From NCBI RefSeq assembly GCF_001557535.2, contig NZ_CP014315.1, forward strand, positions 496,001-560,000: a DNA stretch of 64,000 nucleotides. The letters run 5' to 3'. The position numbers and the translations under genes are program-made. Origin of the DNA: Burkholderia sp. PAMC 26561 (lineage in GTDB: Bacteria; Pseudomonadota; Gammaproteobacteria; Burkholderiales; Burkholderiaceae). Below are positions 31,742-40,680 of this stretch, piece by piece; position 1 is the stretch's first letter; every line of letters starts with the position of its first letter. Under the pieces are notes generated by a model. It ran no database searches. It was given only the letters and a program-made list of their open reading frames with translations, and was not told where the DNA came from.

Positions 31742-32944
31742 ATGGCCAAGGTTCTTTGCGTTTTATACGATGATCCCGTTGATGGCATGCCGAAGAAGTA
31801 TGCACGGGACGATGTACCCAATATCACGAAGTATCATGACGGGCAAAGCGCGCCCACGCCGAAGGCGATTGATTTCAAACCGGGCGAATTGCTGGGCAGC
31901 GTGTCGGGCGAGCTGGGCCTGCGCAAGTTCCTGGAATCGCAAGGGCACACACTGGTTGTGACGTCGGACAAGGACGGCCCGAACTCCACGTTCGAGCGCG
32001 AACTCGAGGATGCTGAAATCGTTATCTCGCAGCCGTTCTGGCCCGCGTACCTGACGGCTGAACGCATTGCAAAAGCGCCGAAGCTGAAACTTGCGCTGAC
32101 TGCCGGTATCGGTTCGGATCACGTCGATTTGCAAGCTGCTATCGACCGTGGCATTACCGTTGCCGAAGTGACGTTCTGCAACAGCATCAGCGTGGCTGAG
32201 CATGTCGTAATGATGATCCTGTCGCAGGTTCGTAACTACCTGCCGTCGCATGAGTGGGTCAAGAAGGGCGGCTGGAACATTGCGGATTGCGTGTCGCGTG
32301 CATACGACCTGGAAGGCATGAACGTAGGTACGGTCGCCGCCGGCCGCATTGGTGCAGCCGTGCTGCGCCGCCTCAAGCCGTTCGACGTGAAGCTGCATTA
32401 CACGGACCGTCACCGTTTGCCGGAAGCTGTCGAGCGCGAGTTGGGCGCCACGTGGCACCCGACTGCAGAGTCCATGGCGCAGGTCTGCGATATCGTCACG
32501 ATCAACTGTCCGCTGCATCCGGAAACCGAGCATCTCTTCGACGAAGCGATGATCAACAAGATGAAGCGCGGCGCCTACATCATCAACACGGCACGCGGCA
32601 AGATCGTGGATCGCGACGCTATCGTCCGTGCATTGGAAAGCGGTCAACTGGCAGGTTACGCGGGCGACGTGTGGTTCCCGCAACCGGCGCCGGCCGATCA
32701 CCCGTGGCGCACCATGCCGAACCAGGGCATGACGCCGCATACGTCGGGCACGACGCTTTCCGCACAGGCGCGTTACGCAGCGGGTACACGCGAAATCCTT
32801 GAATGCTGGTTCGCCAACGAACCGATTCGCGACGAGTACCTGATCGTCGATGGCGGCCGACTCGCCGGTGTGGGCGCTCACTCGTACAGCGCAGGCAATG
32901 CAACGAAGGGCTCTGAAGAAGCTGCCCGTTACAAGAAGGCATAA
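31742..32944 (+). CDS. fdh: NAD-dependent formate dehydrogenase (cofactor-free, D-2-hydroxyacid dehydrogenase superfamily)
   Basis: Oxidises formate to CO2 with NAD+. 400 aa, strikingly similar along its whole length to Pseudomonas sp. 101 FDH. In that enzyme's numbering (one less than here because of the Met) the key residues are present: Cys145 and Asn146 in TFCNSISVAEH, Asp221 in HYTDRHRLP (NAD+ specificity), Cys255 in NCPLHPETEH, Arg284 in INTARGK, and His332 in GMTPHTSGTT, with the C-terminal YSAGNATKGSEEAARYKK loop over the active site. Strong GGAGTGGAG site. A LysR gene precedes it and an HPP-family membrane protein follows by 59 bp. It supplies NADH from formate, for instance during C1 or oxalate metabolism. 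Confidence 0.96.
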   Translation: MAKVLCVLYDDPVDGMPKKYARDDVPNITKYHDGQSAPTPKAIDFKPGELLGSVSGELGLRKFLESQGHTLVVTSDKDGPNSTFERELEDAEIVISQPFWPAYLTAERIAKAPKLKLALTAGIGSDHVDLQAAIDRGITVAEVTFCNSISVAEHVVMMILSQVRNYLPSHEWVKKGGWNIADCVSRAYDLEGMNVGTVAAGRIGAAVLRRLKPFDVKLHYTDRHRLPEAVERELGATWHPTAESMAQVCDIVTINCPLHPETEHLFDEAMINKMKRGAYIINTARGKIVDRDAIVRALESGQLAGYAGDVWFPQPAPADHPWRTMPNQGMTPHTSGTTLSAQARYAAGTREILECWFANEPIRDEYLIVDGGRLAGVGAHSYSAGNATKGSEEAARYKKA

Positions 32945-33003
32945 CAATGCCGGCACGCCGGTCCAGACCAACCGGCGTGCCCGACCGCAAGGATGTTAGA
33001 CCT

Positions 33004-33510
33004 ATGAGCGAGCAGACTGCTAGAGCGGCGCCAGCCGTTCATCATCCAACCCACTTGAAGCAAGCACTATTCGGTTTTCTGGGCGGTACATGTGCAATAG
33101 GATTGATCGCATGGCTCGGGCATGTGACGAGCAGCCCGCTGGTGATCGCACCATTCGGTGCATCGAGCGTTCTGTTGTTTGGCGCGCCCGACAGTGCCTT
33201 CGCTCAACCGCGCAATCTTGTCATCGGGCATTTGCTTTCCACTGCAGTCGGACTTGCGATGTTCTATATGGCAGGGCCGGGGATATGGCAAATGGCGCTG
33301 GCTGTTGGCATTGCCATCGGACTCATGCAACTTGGACGTTGCGTACATCCGCCGGCGGGAGCCGATCCGCTAGTGATCATGTTAAGCGGCAATGCATCGG
33401 CGGGATTCTTCTTTGTCCCAGTAGTGGCCGGTGTATGTTTGCTTTCGGTGATCGCGCTTGTCTTCAACAATCTCGTGCGTCGTCACCGATGGCCTCAGAA
33501 GTGGTTCTAA
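33004..33510 (+). CDS. HPP-family integral membrane protein
   Basis: 168 aa with four predicted membrane helices. The family signature CVHPPAGADPLVIML is present around residue 115, and PLVIAPFGASSVLLFG with QPRNLVIGHLLSTAVG earlier is also typical. It lacks the C-terminal CBS domains of longer members. Some HPP proteins of plants and cyanobacteria transport nitrite (known). Being directly behind formate dehydrogenase, this one is a candidate formate importer, since formate and nitrite are similar anions (inference). ATG at 33004 chosen at the start of the conserved block. Confidence 0.87.
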   Translation: MSEQTARAAPAVHHPTHLKQALFGFLGGTCAIGLIAWLGHVTSSPLVIAPFGASSVLLFGAPDSAFAQPRNLVIGHLLSTAVGLAMFYMAGPGIWQMALAVGIAIGLMQLGRCVHPPAGADPLVIMLSGNASAGFFFVPVVAGVCLLSVIALVFNNLVRRHRWPQKWF

Positions 33511-33564
33511 TTCAACCGATGGCGGCAGCGTTGCCCCCGCCTTCTCCCGAGTCCGTGCCAGAAA

Positions 33565-34353
33565 TCATTCTTCGAACTTGTTTCCGTGACTGCGCAATAT
33601 ACGCAGCGCGCTGTCCAGATGCGCGCGTGCGCTTTCTGCATCGCCCAGGCGCATTTGCTCGTAGGCAAGCTGCGCCACCTCATGCGGAATCGGCTTGAGC
33701 GGTCGATTGCTCGCCATGGCCTTGAGTTGGACCTCAGCCGCGCGCTCGAGATAATAAAGATCGTCCCACGCTTCAGCGATGCTCGCCCCGCCCACCATCA
33801 CGCCGTGATTCTTGAGAAAGAGCACGTCGGCGCTGCCCATTGCCACCGCAATGCGATCGCCTTCCGATGCGTCCAGCGCGAGACCGTTGTAGTGCTCGTC
33901 CACCGCGGTACGGCCGTAGAACTTCAGTGCAGTCTGGCCCAGCCAGAGAAGCGGCGGCCCTTCGAGCAAGCACAGTGCAGTCGCATTCGGCATATGGGTA
34001 TGGAAGGCCGCTTTGAGACGCGGTTTTAGCCGATGCAAACGCGCATGAATATAAAACGCGGTGGCTTCGGGCTTGCCTTCACCAGCGATCACATGTCCTT
34101 CGAAATCGCAAACGAGCAGGCGCGACGCCGTCACTTCCGCGAACGCATAGCCGTAGGGACTGACGAAGAACAGGTCCTCATGTCCCGGCACGACTGCCGA
34201 GAAATGGTTGCAAACGCCTTCCTCGAATCCGCGCTGGGCTGCCAGCTGAAAACATGCGGCGAGCTCGACACGCGCCTGCATGACTGCATCGGAATCCAGC
34301 CGTGCACGATTGGACGATGCGTGTAGTTCGCCAACTGAAAGCGTATGAGCCAT
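33565..34353 (-). CDS. Class II aldolase/adducin family protein
   Basis: 262 aa. Zn-dependent aldolase fold: RGFEEGVCNHFSAVVPGHED at the N-terminal half, the metal-ligand His pair in AFHTHMPNATAL, and LFLKNHGVMVGGASIAEAWD toward the C-terminus. Family members split fuculose- or ribulose-phosphates or decarboxylate sugar acids, but this non-phosphosugar branch (long members with YYLERAAEVQ) is mostly uncharacterised. Start at 34353 gives a typical length. A paralogue of similar length lies at 46606. The divergent neighbour is absent: the upstream gene is a frameshifted LysR on the same strand, possibly its former regulator. Confidence 0.87.
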   Translation of the reverse strand: MAHTLSVGELHASSNRARLDSDAVMQARVELAACFQLAAQRGFEEGVCNHFSAVVPGHEDLFFVSPYGYAFAEVTASRLLVCDFEGHVIAGEGKPEATAFYIHARLHRLKPRLKAAFHTHMPNATALCLLEGPPLLWLGQTALKFYGRTAVDEHYNGLALDASEGDRIAVAMGSADVLFLKNHGVMVGGASIAEAWDDLYYLERAAEVQLKAMASNRPLKPIPHEVAQLAYEQMRLGDAESARAHLDSALRILRSHGNKFEE

Positions 34354-34422
34354 GATGATTGCCGTGGAGTTTCAGTGCTTTGAGTATACCGAAGAGCTTA
34401 AGCGTTTTCGGTCTCGACGCGC

Positions 34423-35339
34423 CTAAGCGCCGACACCTTTCTCAACCAGATAATCAATCAGCACCCGCACCTTGGGCGGTAAAAACCTGTTCGGCGGATA
34501 AAGCAGCCACACCTCTCCCACGTATGCTTGTGCCGCGAAGGTCCAATCGGCAAGCACCTGTACCAGTTCGCCGCGCGCCAGCGCATCCGCAGCGGTGAAC
34601 TCCGGCAAGTTCGCAATGCCAAAATCCTGCAACGCGGCGTCGAGGCGCGCGCCTGCATGGTTCGCTATATAACGCCCGTGGACTTCGACCGTTTGCGTTT
34701 CGGAACCACGCTGAAAACGCCAGCGGTTGTCATCGGCGGTCTCGCCCAGATACAGGCAATCATGCTGCGCCAGATCGCGTGGGTGCGTGAGCGTACCGCG
34801 CGCCTTCAAATAAGCGGGCGATGCACACAACACCCAACGTACCGAACCCAGCCGCCGTCCGGCCAGACCCGGCGGGGATGTTCCGTCAGACGGATCACGA
34901 GGTCGATATCGTCGTGAAGCGGGTCGACTTCATGATCGGCGTAAAACAACTGCAAGTCGACGTCCTCATATGCGCGCAAAAATCCCGGCACCAGTGGGTG
35001 GATCACGGTCTTTGCAAACGCAGTCGGCGCACTGAGACGCACCTTGCCTTGCGGCCGGCCGACGAGTGACCCGGCTGCATCCACGGCGCCCGATGCAGCG
35101 CTGACGATGTCGCGGCAATACCGGACGACCTGCTCGCCCGATTCCGTCACTCGCACTTTGCGCGTGGAACGTTCGAGCAGGCGCGTGGCCAACGCTTCCT
35201 CCAGGCGCTTGATCTGACGGCTTACCGTTGAAGGGGTACTGCCAAGCTGGCGCGCCGCGACCGAAAAATTGCCGCAGTCGACAACGCGCGCAAACACGGC
35301 CATGTCAGGCAGCAACGCAAACAGTTCGGGAGGGTTCAT
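34423..35339 (-). pseudogene. LysR-type regulator, disrupted by a one-base deletion
   Basis: Two overlapping frames make up one LysR protein. The first (35339 down to about 34875) holds the HTH (AVFARVVDCGNFSVAARQLG, then STPSTVSRQIKRLEEALATR) and half the effector domain to DLVIRLTEHP. The second (to 34423) continues with PPGLAGRRLGSVRWVLCASP and the conserved C-terminus. The shift maps to the run of four G at 34874-34877 (four C in the coding strand): one more C would restore a 305-aa protein of normal length. It is divergent from an EamA exporter, the usual target arrangement. Either a homopolymer sequencing error or a recent null or phase-variable allele. Confidence 0.85.
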
Positions 35340-35447
35340 CGATGATCCGTGATTGATGCATTTGCGACATAAAGCCTGTGCGCGTCGGCCCGATTATCAC
35401 CGCAAGCGCAAGGCTCGACAATACGGATTCTTTCACCGGGGGCCGCC

Positions 35448-36368
35448 ATGCCGAAACAAGATCGCCTGCTGTTAGGTTCCGATTTGATGCTGCTGGTGGT
35501 CGCCGTGGTGTGGGGCACGAGCTATGGCGTCGTCAAGAATGCGCTCGTGTTCTACCCCGTGCTCGGTTTGTTGACGCTGCGGTTCGGCATGACGTTCGTG
35601 GTTTTGTCGCCGGCGTTGCGTCATTTGCGTCACGCCGATGCACGCACGCTGCGCGGCGTGTTTATCGCGGGGGTCTTGTTATTGGGCATTTTTCTTTGCG
35701 AGACTTTTGGCGTGCTGCTTACCCGCGCAGCCAACGCGGCATTTCTGATCAGCCTGTGCGTAGTCATGACGCCGCTGGTCGAATGGTTTCTGCTCAAGCG
35801 CAAACCCGCTCGCATGGAATGGGGCGCGGTTGCCCTTTCTCTGTTCGGCGCATGGCTGCTGGCCGACGACGGTACATTCGTCTTCAATCCCGGCGATGCG
35901 TTGATACTCGCCGCCGCATTTCTGCGTGCGCTCAACGTATGCGTGACCAAGCGCGTGATGCGTGATTCGGTGTTGCCTGCGTTATCGGTGACAGCGGTGC
36001 AATCGGGCGTAGTTGCGCTCGGCAGCGCGGCGGTGGCGCTTCTCTTCGCACCGCGCCAGTGGCAGCATGTGCCTTCTTTCGCGGAGCACACGCCGTTCTG
36101 GATCAGCATGTTTTATCTGGTTTTGGCTTGCACGCTGTTCGCATTCTTCGCCCAGAATTACGCGATCAAGCGCAGCAGTCCCACCCGCGTCGCGTTGCTG
36201 ATGGGCAGCGAACCGGCGTTCGGCGCGTTGTTCGCGTGCCTCTGGCTTGGTGAAAGAATCTCGGTAACGGCGTGGGTTGGGGGCGGGTTGATCGTCGTGG
36301 CGTCCATGCTCGCGACCGTGCGCTGGGGTAAAGCCGCAAGCGTCCAGTTGTCCGCGGGAAGCGCCTGA
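35448..36368 (+). CDS. EamA/DMT-family transporter
   Basis: 306 aa, ten predicted membrane helices in two EamA repeats. The first opens LMLLVVAVVWGTSYGVVKNA, a canonical EamA TM1; the second half has GDALILAAAFLRALNVCVTK and ends LLMGSEPAFGALFACLWLGE, the typical TM9-10 motif. A GGAGG-like ribosome site (GGGGGCC) precedes the ATG. Divergent from the frameshifted LysR; if that regulator is lost, exporter control would be altered. It ends 4 bp before the stop of a convergent LysR gene. Substrate unknown. Confidence 0.88.
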   Translation: MPKQDRLLLGSDLMLLVVAVVWGTSYGVVKNALVFYPVLGLLTLRFGMTFVVLSPALRHLRHADARTLRGVFIAGVLLLGIFLCETFGVLLTRAANAAFLISLCVVMTPLVEWFLLKRKPARMEWGAVALSLFGAWLLADDGTFVFNPGDALILAAAFLRALNVCVTKRVMRDSVLPALSVTAVQSGVVALGSAAVALLFAPRQWQHVPSFAEHTPFWISMFYLVLACTLFAFFAQNYAIKRSSPTRVALLMGSEPAFGALFACLWLGERISVTAWVGGGLIVVASMLATVRWGKAASVQLSAGSA

Positions 36369-36372
36369 TCAC

Positions 36373-37257
36373 TCAGCGATGTGCCTCCAGCAACAGATTC
36401 AAAAACGCTTCCGCACTCCGGGTGAGAGGTCGCGCTTCTTCCACGATGGCGCAAAAGGGCATCGAATAGAAGGGTGATTCAGGCAGTACCGCGAACTCGT
36501 ATCGCGGCGAAAGTTGCGCTGCGTAGTGCTCGGGCAACAAGCCGACATAGCGGCCGGTGGCGACCATCATGGCCACGGCTTCGAGCCCGCTGACCTCGAG
36601 GCCCTGGGTGAATCCCTGCGTTGCGAGCGCATCCTCGACGAACGGATGAGGCCTGTACACGAGGGGTAAAACGCGTGTATCGGAATTTGCATGAATCTCG
36701 CCGGAAGCTGCCGGCCGATAAAACACGCGATGCGTCTCGGTGAAAAGCGGGTAGTGCCGGAACGCCCGAATCCGTTTATAAGCGCCGCGTATTGCGATCT
36801 GCACGCGCCGTTCGGTAAGTGCTGCGCCAAGGTCGCTGAATGTCATTACCGACAACGACGGCCTGACGAGCGGCGCTATCCGGTGCAACTCGCCAAGCGC
36901 CTCGGAAATCCGGCATCCCTCATGCGTAAGCACATGTTCGGATGTGCCAAGCAGCAACGGACCGGACAGGACTCCGCGCACGGCATCGACTTCCGGTTTG
37001 ATGCGCTCGAGCGCTTCCAGCGCCTGCAACGCGACCCTCAGCGCAACTTCCCCGCCTTCGGTTAGCTGGAATCCGCCGGGACCGCGCTCGCACAGCTTCA
37101 GTCCCAGATGCGCCTCCACTTCGTTGATATGCCTGCTGATCGACGCCTTCGACATCGATAAAGCCCGCTCCGCCGCGGCGAATCCGCTCGCCTGCGCCGC
37201 CGCGCAAAACACGCGCAGCGAACGCAGGTCGCGCTCGGTCAGATCCATTTTTTTCAT
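36373..37257 (-). CDS. LysR-type regulator of the ABC/agmatinase/RidA operon
   Basis: 294 aa. HTH (LTERDLRSLRVFCAAAQASG, then LSMSKASISRHINEVEAHLG) and effector domain (GPLLLGTSEHVLTHEGCR). ATG at 37257, with an alternative ATG three codons on; the two are separated only by lysine codons. Divergent from a polar amino-acid binding-protein gene with 121 bp between. This gap is AT-rich and contains nested GGTT/AACC half-sites at about 37275-37299. By position it controls the operon of transporter, ureohydrolase and RidA. Confidence 0.87.
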   Translation of the reverse strand: MKKMDLTERDLRSLRVFCAAAQASGFAAAERALSMSKASISRHINEVEAHLGLKLCERGPGGFQLTEGGEVALRVALQALEALERIKPEVDAVRGVLSGPLLLGTSEHVLTHEGCRISEALGELHRIAPLVRPSLSVMTFSDLGAALTERRVQIAIRGAYKRIRAFRHYPLFTETHRVFYRPAASGEIHANSDTRVLPLVYRPHPFVEDALATQGFTQGLEVSGLEAVAMMVATGRYVGLLPEHYAAQLSPRYEFAVLPESPFYSMPFCAIVEEARPLTRSAEAFLNLLLEAHR

Positions 37258-37378
37258 CGGCGCGCGGCTCAAAAGGTTTCGGTTTCCGGAACCATAACCG
37301 CGAAAAAATGGTTTTTCAAAACTTTTTTGACTACCTACATTTCCCTCACCAATGCTTTTCAACGATCCGGGGATTCAC

Positions 37379-38227
37379 ATGAACACGCTCGACCGACGCA
37401 AATTCATCACCATCGCGGGCGGCGTCTCGCTTGCGATGGCCTTGCCTTCCCTTGCGTTCGCGGAAGGCGGAACGCTTGCGGACATTCGCAAGCGCGGCAA
37501 GCTGACAGTCGGCACCGAGGCGGCTTACGAGCCCTACGAGTTCGTTGAAAACGGCAAGGTAGTGGGCTACGGTCACGACATTCTGGATTACATGGCGAGC
37601 AAGCTGGGCGTCACGCTCGATCAGGTCAACCTGCCGTTCCAGGGTCTGCTACCCGGCCTGATGACGCACAAGTTCGATTTCGTCGCGACGAGCGTTGGCA
37701 TCAATCCTGAGCGCGCGAAGCGCTTTGCGTTCTCGGAGCCCGTAGGTGTCGTCGACACCGTGCTGGTCGTGCGTTCAAATGACAGCGCCATCGCCAAAGC
37801 GGAAGATATCGCAGGACATGTGGTTGGCACGCAGATGGGTTCGTCGTCACAACCAATCGCGCAAGCCTTCGATGCACAACTGAAAACCAAGGGCGCCGGT
37901 TATGCCGATATCAAGCTGTTCCAGGCCTATCCGGACGTCATGGTCGCGTTGACGAACAAGACGCTGGATGTGGGCATCATGCCGTCGAATGTCGTTGCCG
38001 TGCTGATGAAGAAGGAGCCGGGGCAATTCCGCGTCATTGGCAAGATCGGTGAGCCGAAGATGCTCGCGTGGGTCGCGAACCCGCAGGACCTGGAGATTCG
38101 CACGTTCATCAATACGTCGCTCACCGAATTGACGAAGAGCGGCCAGCTGGCGCAAATGCAGAAGAAGTGGTTTGGCTACACGATGAACCTGCCAACCAGC
38201 GGCTATTTGCCTGAAGGCGCGGTCTGA
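37379..38227 (+). CDS. ABC transporter substrate-binding protein, polar amino acid type
   Basis: 282 aa periplasmic SBP_bac_3 protein. The signal peptide TLDRRKFITIAGGVSLAMAL ends near AFA and has a twin-arginine-like RRKFI core, so export by Tat is possible. Mature part: LTVGTEAAYEPYEFVENGKV, DILDYMASKLG, FDFVATSVGINPERAKRFAF, then the second lobe GTQMGSSSQPIAQAF. First gene of an operon with two permeases, a ureohydrolase and RidA; ligand is probably a basic or guanidino compound given the neighbours (inference). Confidence 0.88.
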   Translation: MNTLDRRKFITIAGGVSLAMALPSLAFAEGGTLADIRKRGKLTVGTEAAYEPYEFVENGKVVGYGHDILDYMASKLGVTLDQVNLPFQGLLPGLMTHKFDFVATSVGINPERAKRFAFSEPVGVVDTVLVVRSNDSAIAKAEDIAGHVVGTQMGSSSQPIAQAFDAQLKTKGAGYADIKLFQAYPDVMVALTNKTLDVGIMPSNVVAVLMKKEPGQFRVIGKIGEPKMLAWVANPQDLEIRTFINTSLTELTKSGQLAQMQKKWFGYTMNLPTSGYLPEGAV

Positions 38228-38240
38228 GGCGCAGCGCCGC

Positions 38241-38924
38241 ATGTTCGCTTTCATAAGCAGCCAGCTCGCCGTGCTCGCACCGTTTTTCCACGATGTCGTT
38301 GCGGGCGCGATCACGACGATTCTATCGAGCGTGGCGGCGTTCGTGCTTGGCATCGCGATCGGCGCGATGTTGCTGTTGGTGCGCCAGCACGGCGGCCGCG
38401 TGCTCGCGTGGCTCGTCATTCTCTATGTAAGCCTGATACGCGGTACGCCAGCGCTGATTCAGATGCTGGTTGCGTATTACGTGTTGCCTGCCGTGCTCAA
38501 TCCGAATATCTCGCCGCTGCAGGCAGGCATTCTCGCACTTGCATTGAACACTGCGGCGTATGTCTCGGAGATCTTGCGTGGCGCATTGAACTCGCTGGGC
38601 CGCGGGCAGATCCCGGCGGCTCGTGCGCTTGGCATGCCTGCCTTTCAGGTGTGGCGATACATCGTGTTTCCGCAGCTTTTTTATCGATCAATCCCGCCGC
38701 TGACCAACGAATTCACGATGCTGCTGAAGGCGTCTTCACTCATGTCGATCATCGCGGTACACGACCTTGCGACGGTCGCACGCGACGCGACCCTGCAAAC
38801 CAACTTGCCGCTGCAGGTGTTTTCCGCGACGGCCGCAGTCTACTTCGCGATTCTGTTCGTTGCGTCGTCGGCATCGCGTGGACTTGAACGCCGCGTGGCA
38901 AAGGTGCTACCCAATGTCCATTGA
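38241..38924 (+). CDS. ABC transporter permease, His/Glu/Gln/Arg/opine family
   Basis: 227 aa with five predicted helices. The family TIGR-type opening GAITTILSSVAAFVLGIAIG, YVSLIRGTPALIQMLVAYYV, the coupling-loop EAA motif region EILRGALNSLGRGQIPAARA, and FTMLLKASSLMSIIAVHDL are all present. It starts 13 bp after the binding-protein stop and overlaps the second permease by 11 bp. Confidence 0.9.
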   Translation: MFAFISSQLAVLAPFFHDVVAGAITTILSSVAAFVLGIAIGAMLLLVRQHGGRVLAWLVILYVSLIRGTPALIQMLVAYYVLPAVLNPNISPLQAGILALALNTAAYVSEILRGALNSLGRGQIPAARALGMPAFQVWRYIVFPQLFYRSIPPLTNEFTMLLKASSLMSIIAVHDLATVARDATLQTNLPLQVFSATAAVYFAILFVASSASRGLERRVAKVLPNVH

Positions 38925-39576
38925 CCTGGCTGTCGTTCAATCGTCCATTCTCCCCTTGCTCACAGGGTTGAAGGTCACTGCTCAGGTCTGCCTGCTCGGC
39001 ATTCCGCTCGGCATCGTGGCAGGCACCGTTGCCGCGTATTTCCGTGCCTCGGCATGGCGCATGTTGCGCGCAGTCGCGCTCTCGTACGTGGAGATCGTGC
39101 GCAATGTCCCGTTTCTGATACTCGTCTACCTGAGCTTCTTCGGCTTGCCGAAGCTGGGTGTATCGATGCCCGCGTTTGCGATCGGCGTAGCGGCCACGGC
39201 GTTCTACACCGGCGGTTACTTCTGCGAGATCCTGCGCGCGGCATTCGGCAGCCTCGCGCATGGACAGGTGCAGGCGGCGCGCTCGCTGGGGCTTTCGGGT
39301 CTTCAGGTGCAGCGTCATGTGGTCTTGCCGCAAATTTTTGGTTTTCTCGCACCGGCCACGACCAGTCTCACCATCATGATGTTCAAGGACTCGTCGATAT
39401 TCTCCGTCATGAGCCTGACGGAGCTGACCTATCAAAGCAACCTGCTCACCGCCGATACCTTCGCGTACGTCGAAGTACTCGGCACCACCGCGCTCATCTA
39501 CTGGCTGTGCAGCGTGCTGCTCGACGTGGCCGGGCAATGGTCGGAGCGATACGCAACCCGATACCGGCGCGTCTGA
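38914..39576 (+). CDS. ABC transporter permease, His/Glu/Gln/Arg/opine family
   Basis: 220 aa, second membrane subunit. LLTGLKVTAQVCLLGIPLGI, SYVEIVRNVPFLILVYLSFF, the coupling loop EILRAAFGSLAHGQVQAARS and IMMFKDSSIFSVMSLTELT are visible. ATG at 38914 overlaps the preceding gene by 11 bp, so translation is coupled. No ATP-binding subunit follows; the next gene is a ureohydrolase. The transporter must borrow an ATPase encoded elsewhere, or the gene was lost. Confidence 0.9.
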   Translation: MSIDLAVVQSSILPLLTGLKVTAQVCLLGIPLGIVAGTVAAYFRASAWRMLRAVALSYVEIVRNVPFLILVYLSFFGLPKLGVSMPAFAIGVAATAFYTGGYFCEILRAAFGSLAHGQVQAARSLGLSGLQVQRHVVLPQIFGFLAPATTSLTIMMFKDSSIFSVMSLTELTYQSNLLTADTFAYVEVLGTTALIYWLCSVLLDVAGQWSERYATRYRRV

Positions 39577-39628
39577 TACTGCGCGTCCCTCGCCGTAATC
39601 AATGCCACTTAATACAAGATTCCTTATC

Positions 39629-40594
39629 ATGACCAAGCCACTGACTGTTCCTCCTAAGACCGGCCACAAGACGCTCCTTTATTCCGAGCTGGCGATGGAC
39701 CTCGATAACCTCGACGCCGACATCGCCGTTCTCGGCATGCCCTATGGTTCGGCATATTCCGCCGCCGATTTTACCAATGACCAGACCAATGCACCTACCG
39801 CAATCCGTCAGGCAACTGACCGCGTAGTGCGTTCGCCGGGCCACTACGATTTCGATATCGATGGTCCGTTGCTGCAGGAGCGCACGGACATTCGCTTTGT
39901 CGATTGCGGCGATGTGATTGCCGATCTCGCGGCGCCCGGCAGCCATTACGAGCGCGTCGAGCAAGCCGTGCGCAAGATCCTGGCTGCAGGCGCATTGCCT
40001 ATCGTGATGGGCGGCGATCATGGCATCACCACGCCGGTGCTGCGCGCGTTCGACAGCCTTGGCCCGATCACGCTGGTTCATGTCGATGCCCACCTCGACT
40101 GGCGCGACGAAGTGAACGGCGTGCGCGACGGTCTCTCCAGCCCGATTCGCCGCGCTTCCGAAATGAAGCATGTCGCGAAGATCGTGCAGATCGGATTGCG
40201 TGCGCAGGGCAGCGGCCGTCCGGAGGAATTCCGCGCCGCCAAGGCTTATGGCTCGGACCTGATCACCGCTTACGAGCTTCACGATATCGGCATGGACGCC
40301 GTGCTCGCGCGCATTCCGGATGGCGGCAACTACTACCTGACCATCGACGCCGATGGCCTCGATCCTTCGGTCATGCCGGCCGTCGCAGGTCCCGCGCCTG
40401 GCGGCGTGACCTTCCTGCAAGCCCGCAAGCTCATTCACGGGCTCGTGAAGAAGGGCCGTGTGGTGGGCATGGATATCGTGGAGATTCAGCCTGAGAAAGA
40501 TGTGAACCAGATCTCGTGCGTGACGGCGGGGCGGCTGATCCTGAACCTGATCGGCACCGCTATCCGCGCAGGCTATTTCGATAACCGCCGCTAG
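39629..40594 (+). CDS. Agmatinase/arginase-family ureohydrolase
   Basis: 321 aa from ATG 39629 (330 aa if the ATG at 39602 is used; neither has a clear ribosome site). Binuclear Mn enzyme that hydrolyses guanidino compounds to urea and an amine. Metal motifs are complete: MGGDHGITTP (His), VHVDAHLDWRDE (two Asp, one His) and LTIDADGLDPSVMP (two Asp). The N-terminal PYGSAYSAADFTNDQTNAPT loop fits the agmatinase branch, which also includes guanidinobutyrase and guanidine hydrolases, so the substrate is open. Lies 52 bp behind an amino-acid-type permease gene, so the operon would import and open a guanidino compound. Confidence 0.9.
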   Translation: MTKPLTVPPKTGHKTLLYSELAMDLDNLDADIAVLGMPYGSAYSAADFTNDQTNAPTAIRQATDRVVRSPGHYDFDIDGPLLQERTDIRFVDCGDVIADLAAPGSHYERVEQAVRKILAAGALPIVMGGDHGITTPVLRAFDSLGPITLVHVDAHLDWRDEVNGVRDGLSSPIRRASEMKHVAKIVQIGLRAQGSGRPEEFRAAKAYGSDLITAYELHDIGMDAVLARIPDGGNYYLTIDADGLDPSVMPAVAGPAPGGVTFLQARKLIHGLVKKGRVVGMDIVEIQPEKDVNQISCVTAGRLILNLIGTAIRAGYFDNRR

Positions 40595-40680
40595 TCGTGT
40601 GCGGTTCGTCCAGGCCGGAGCGCGCTCGGCTGTTCTTGGCGCGCATCCCGGCGCATTGATTTTATTTTCTACGGGACATC

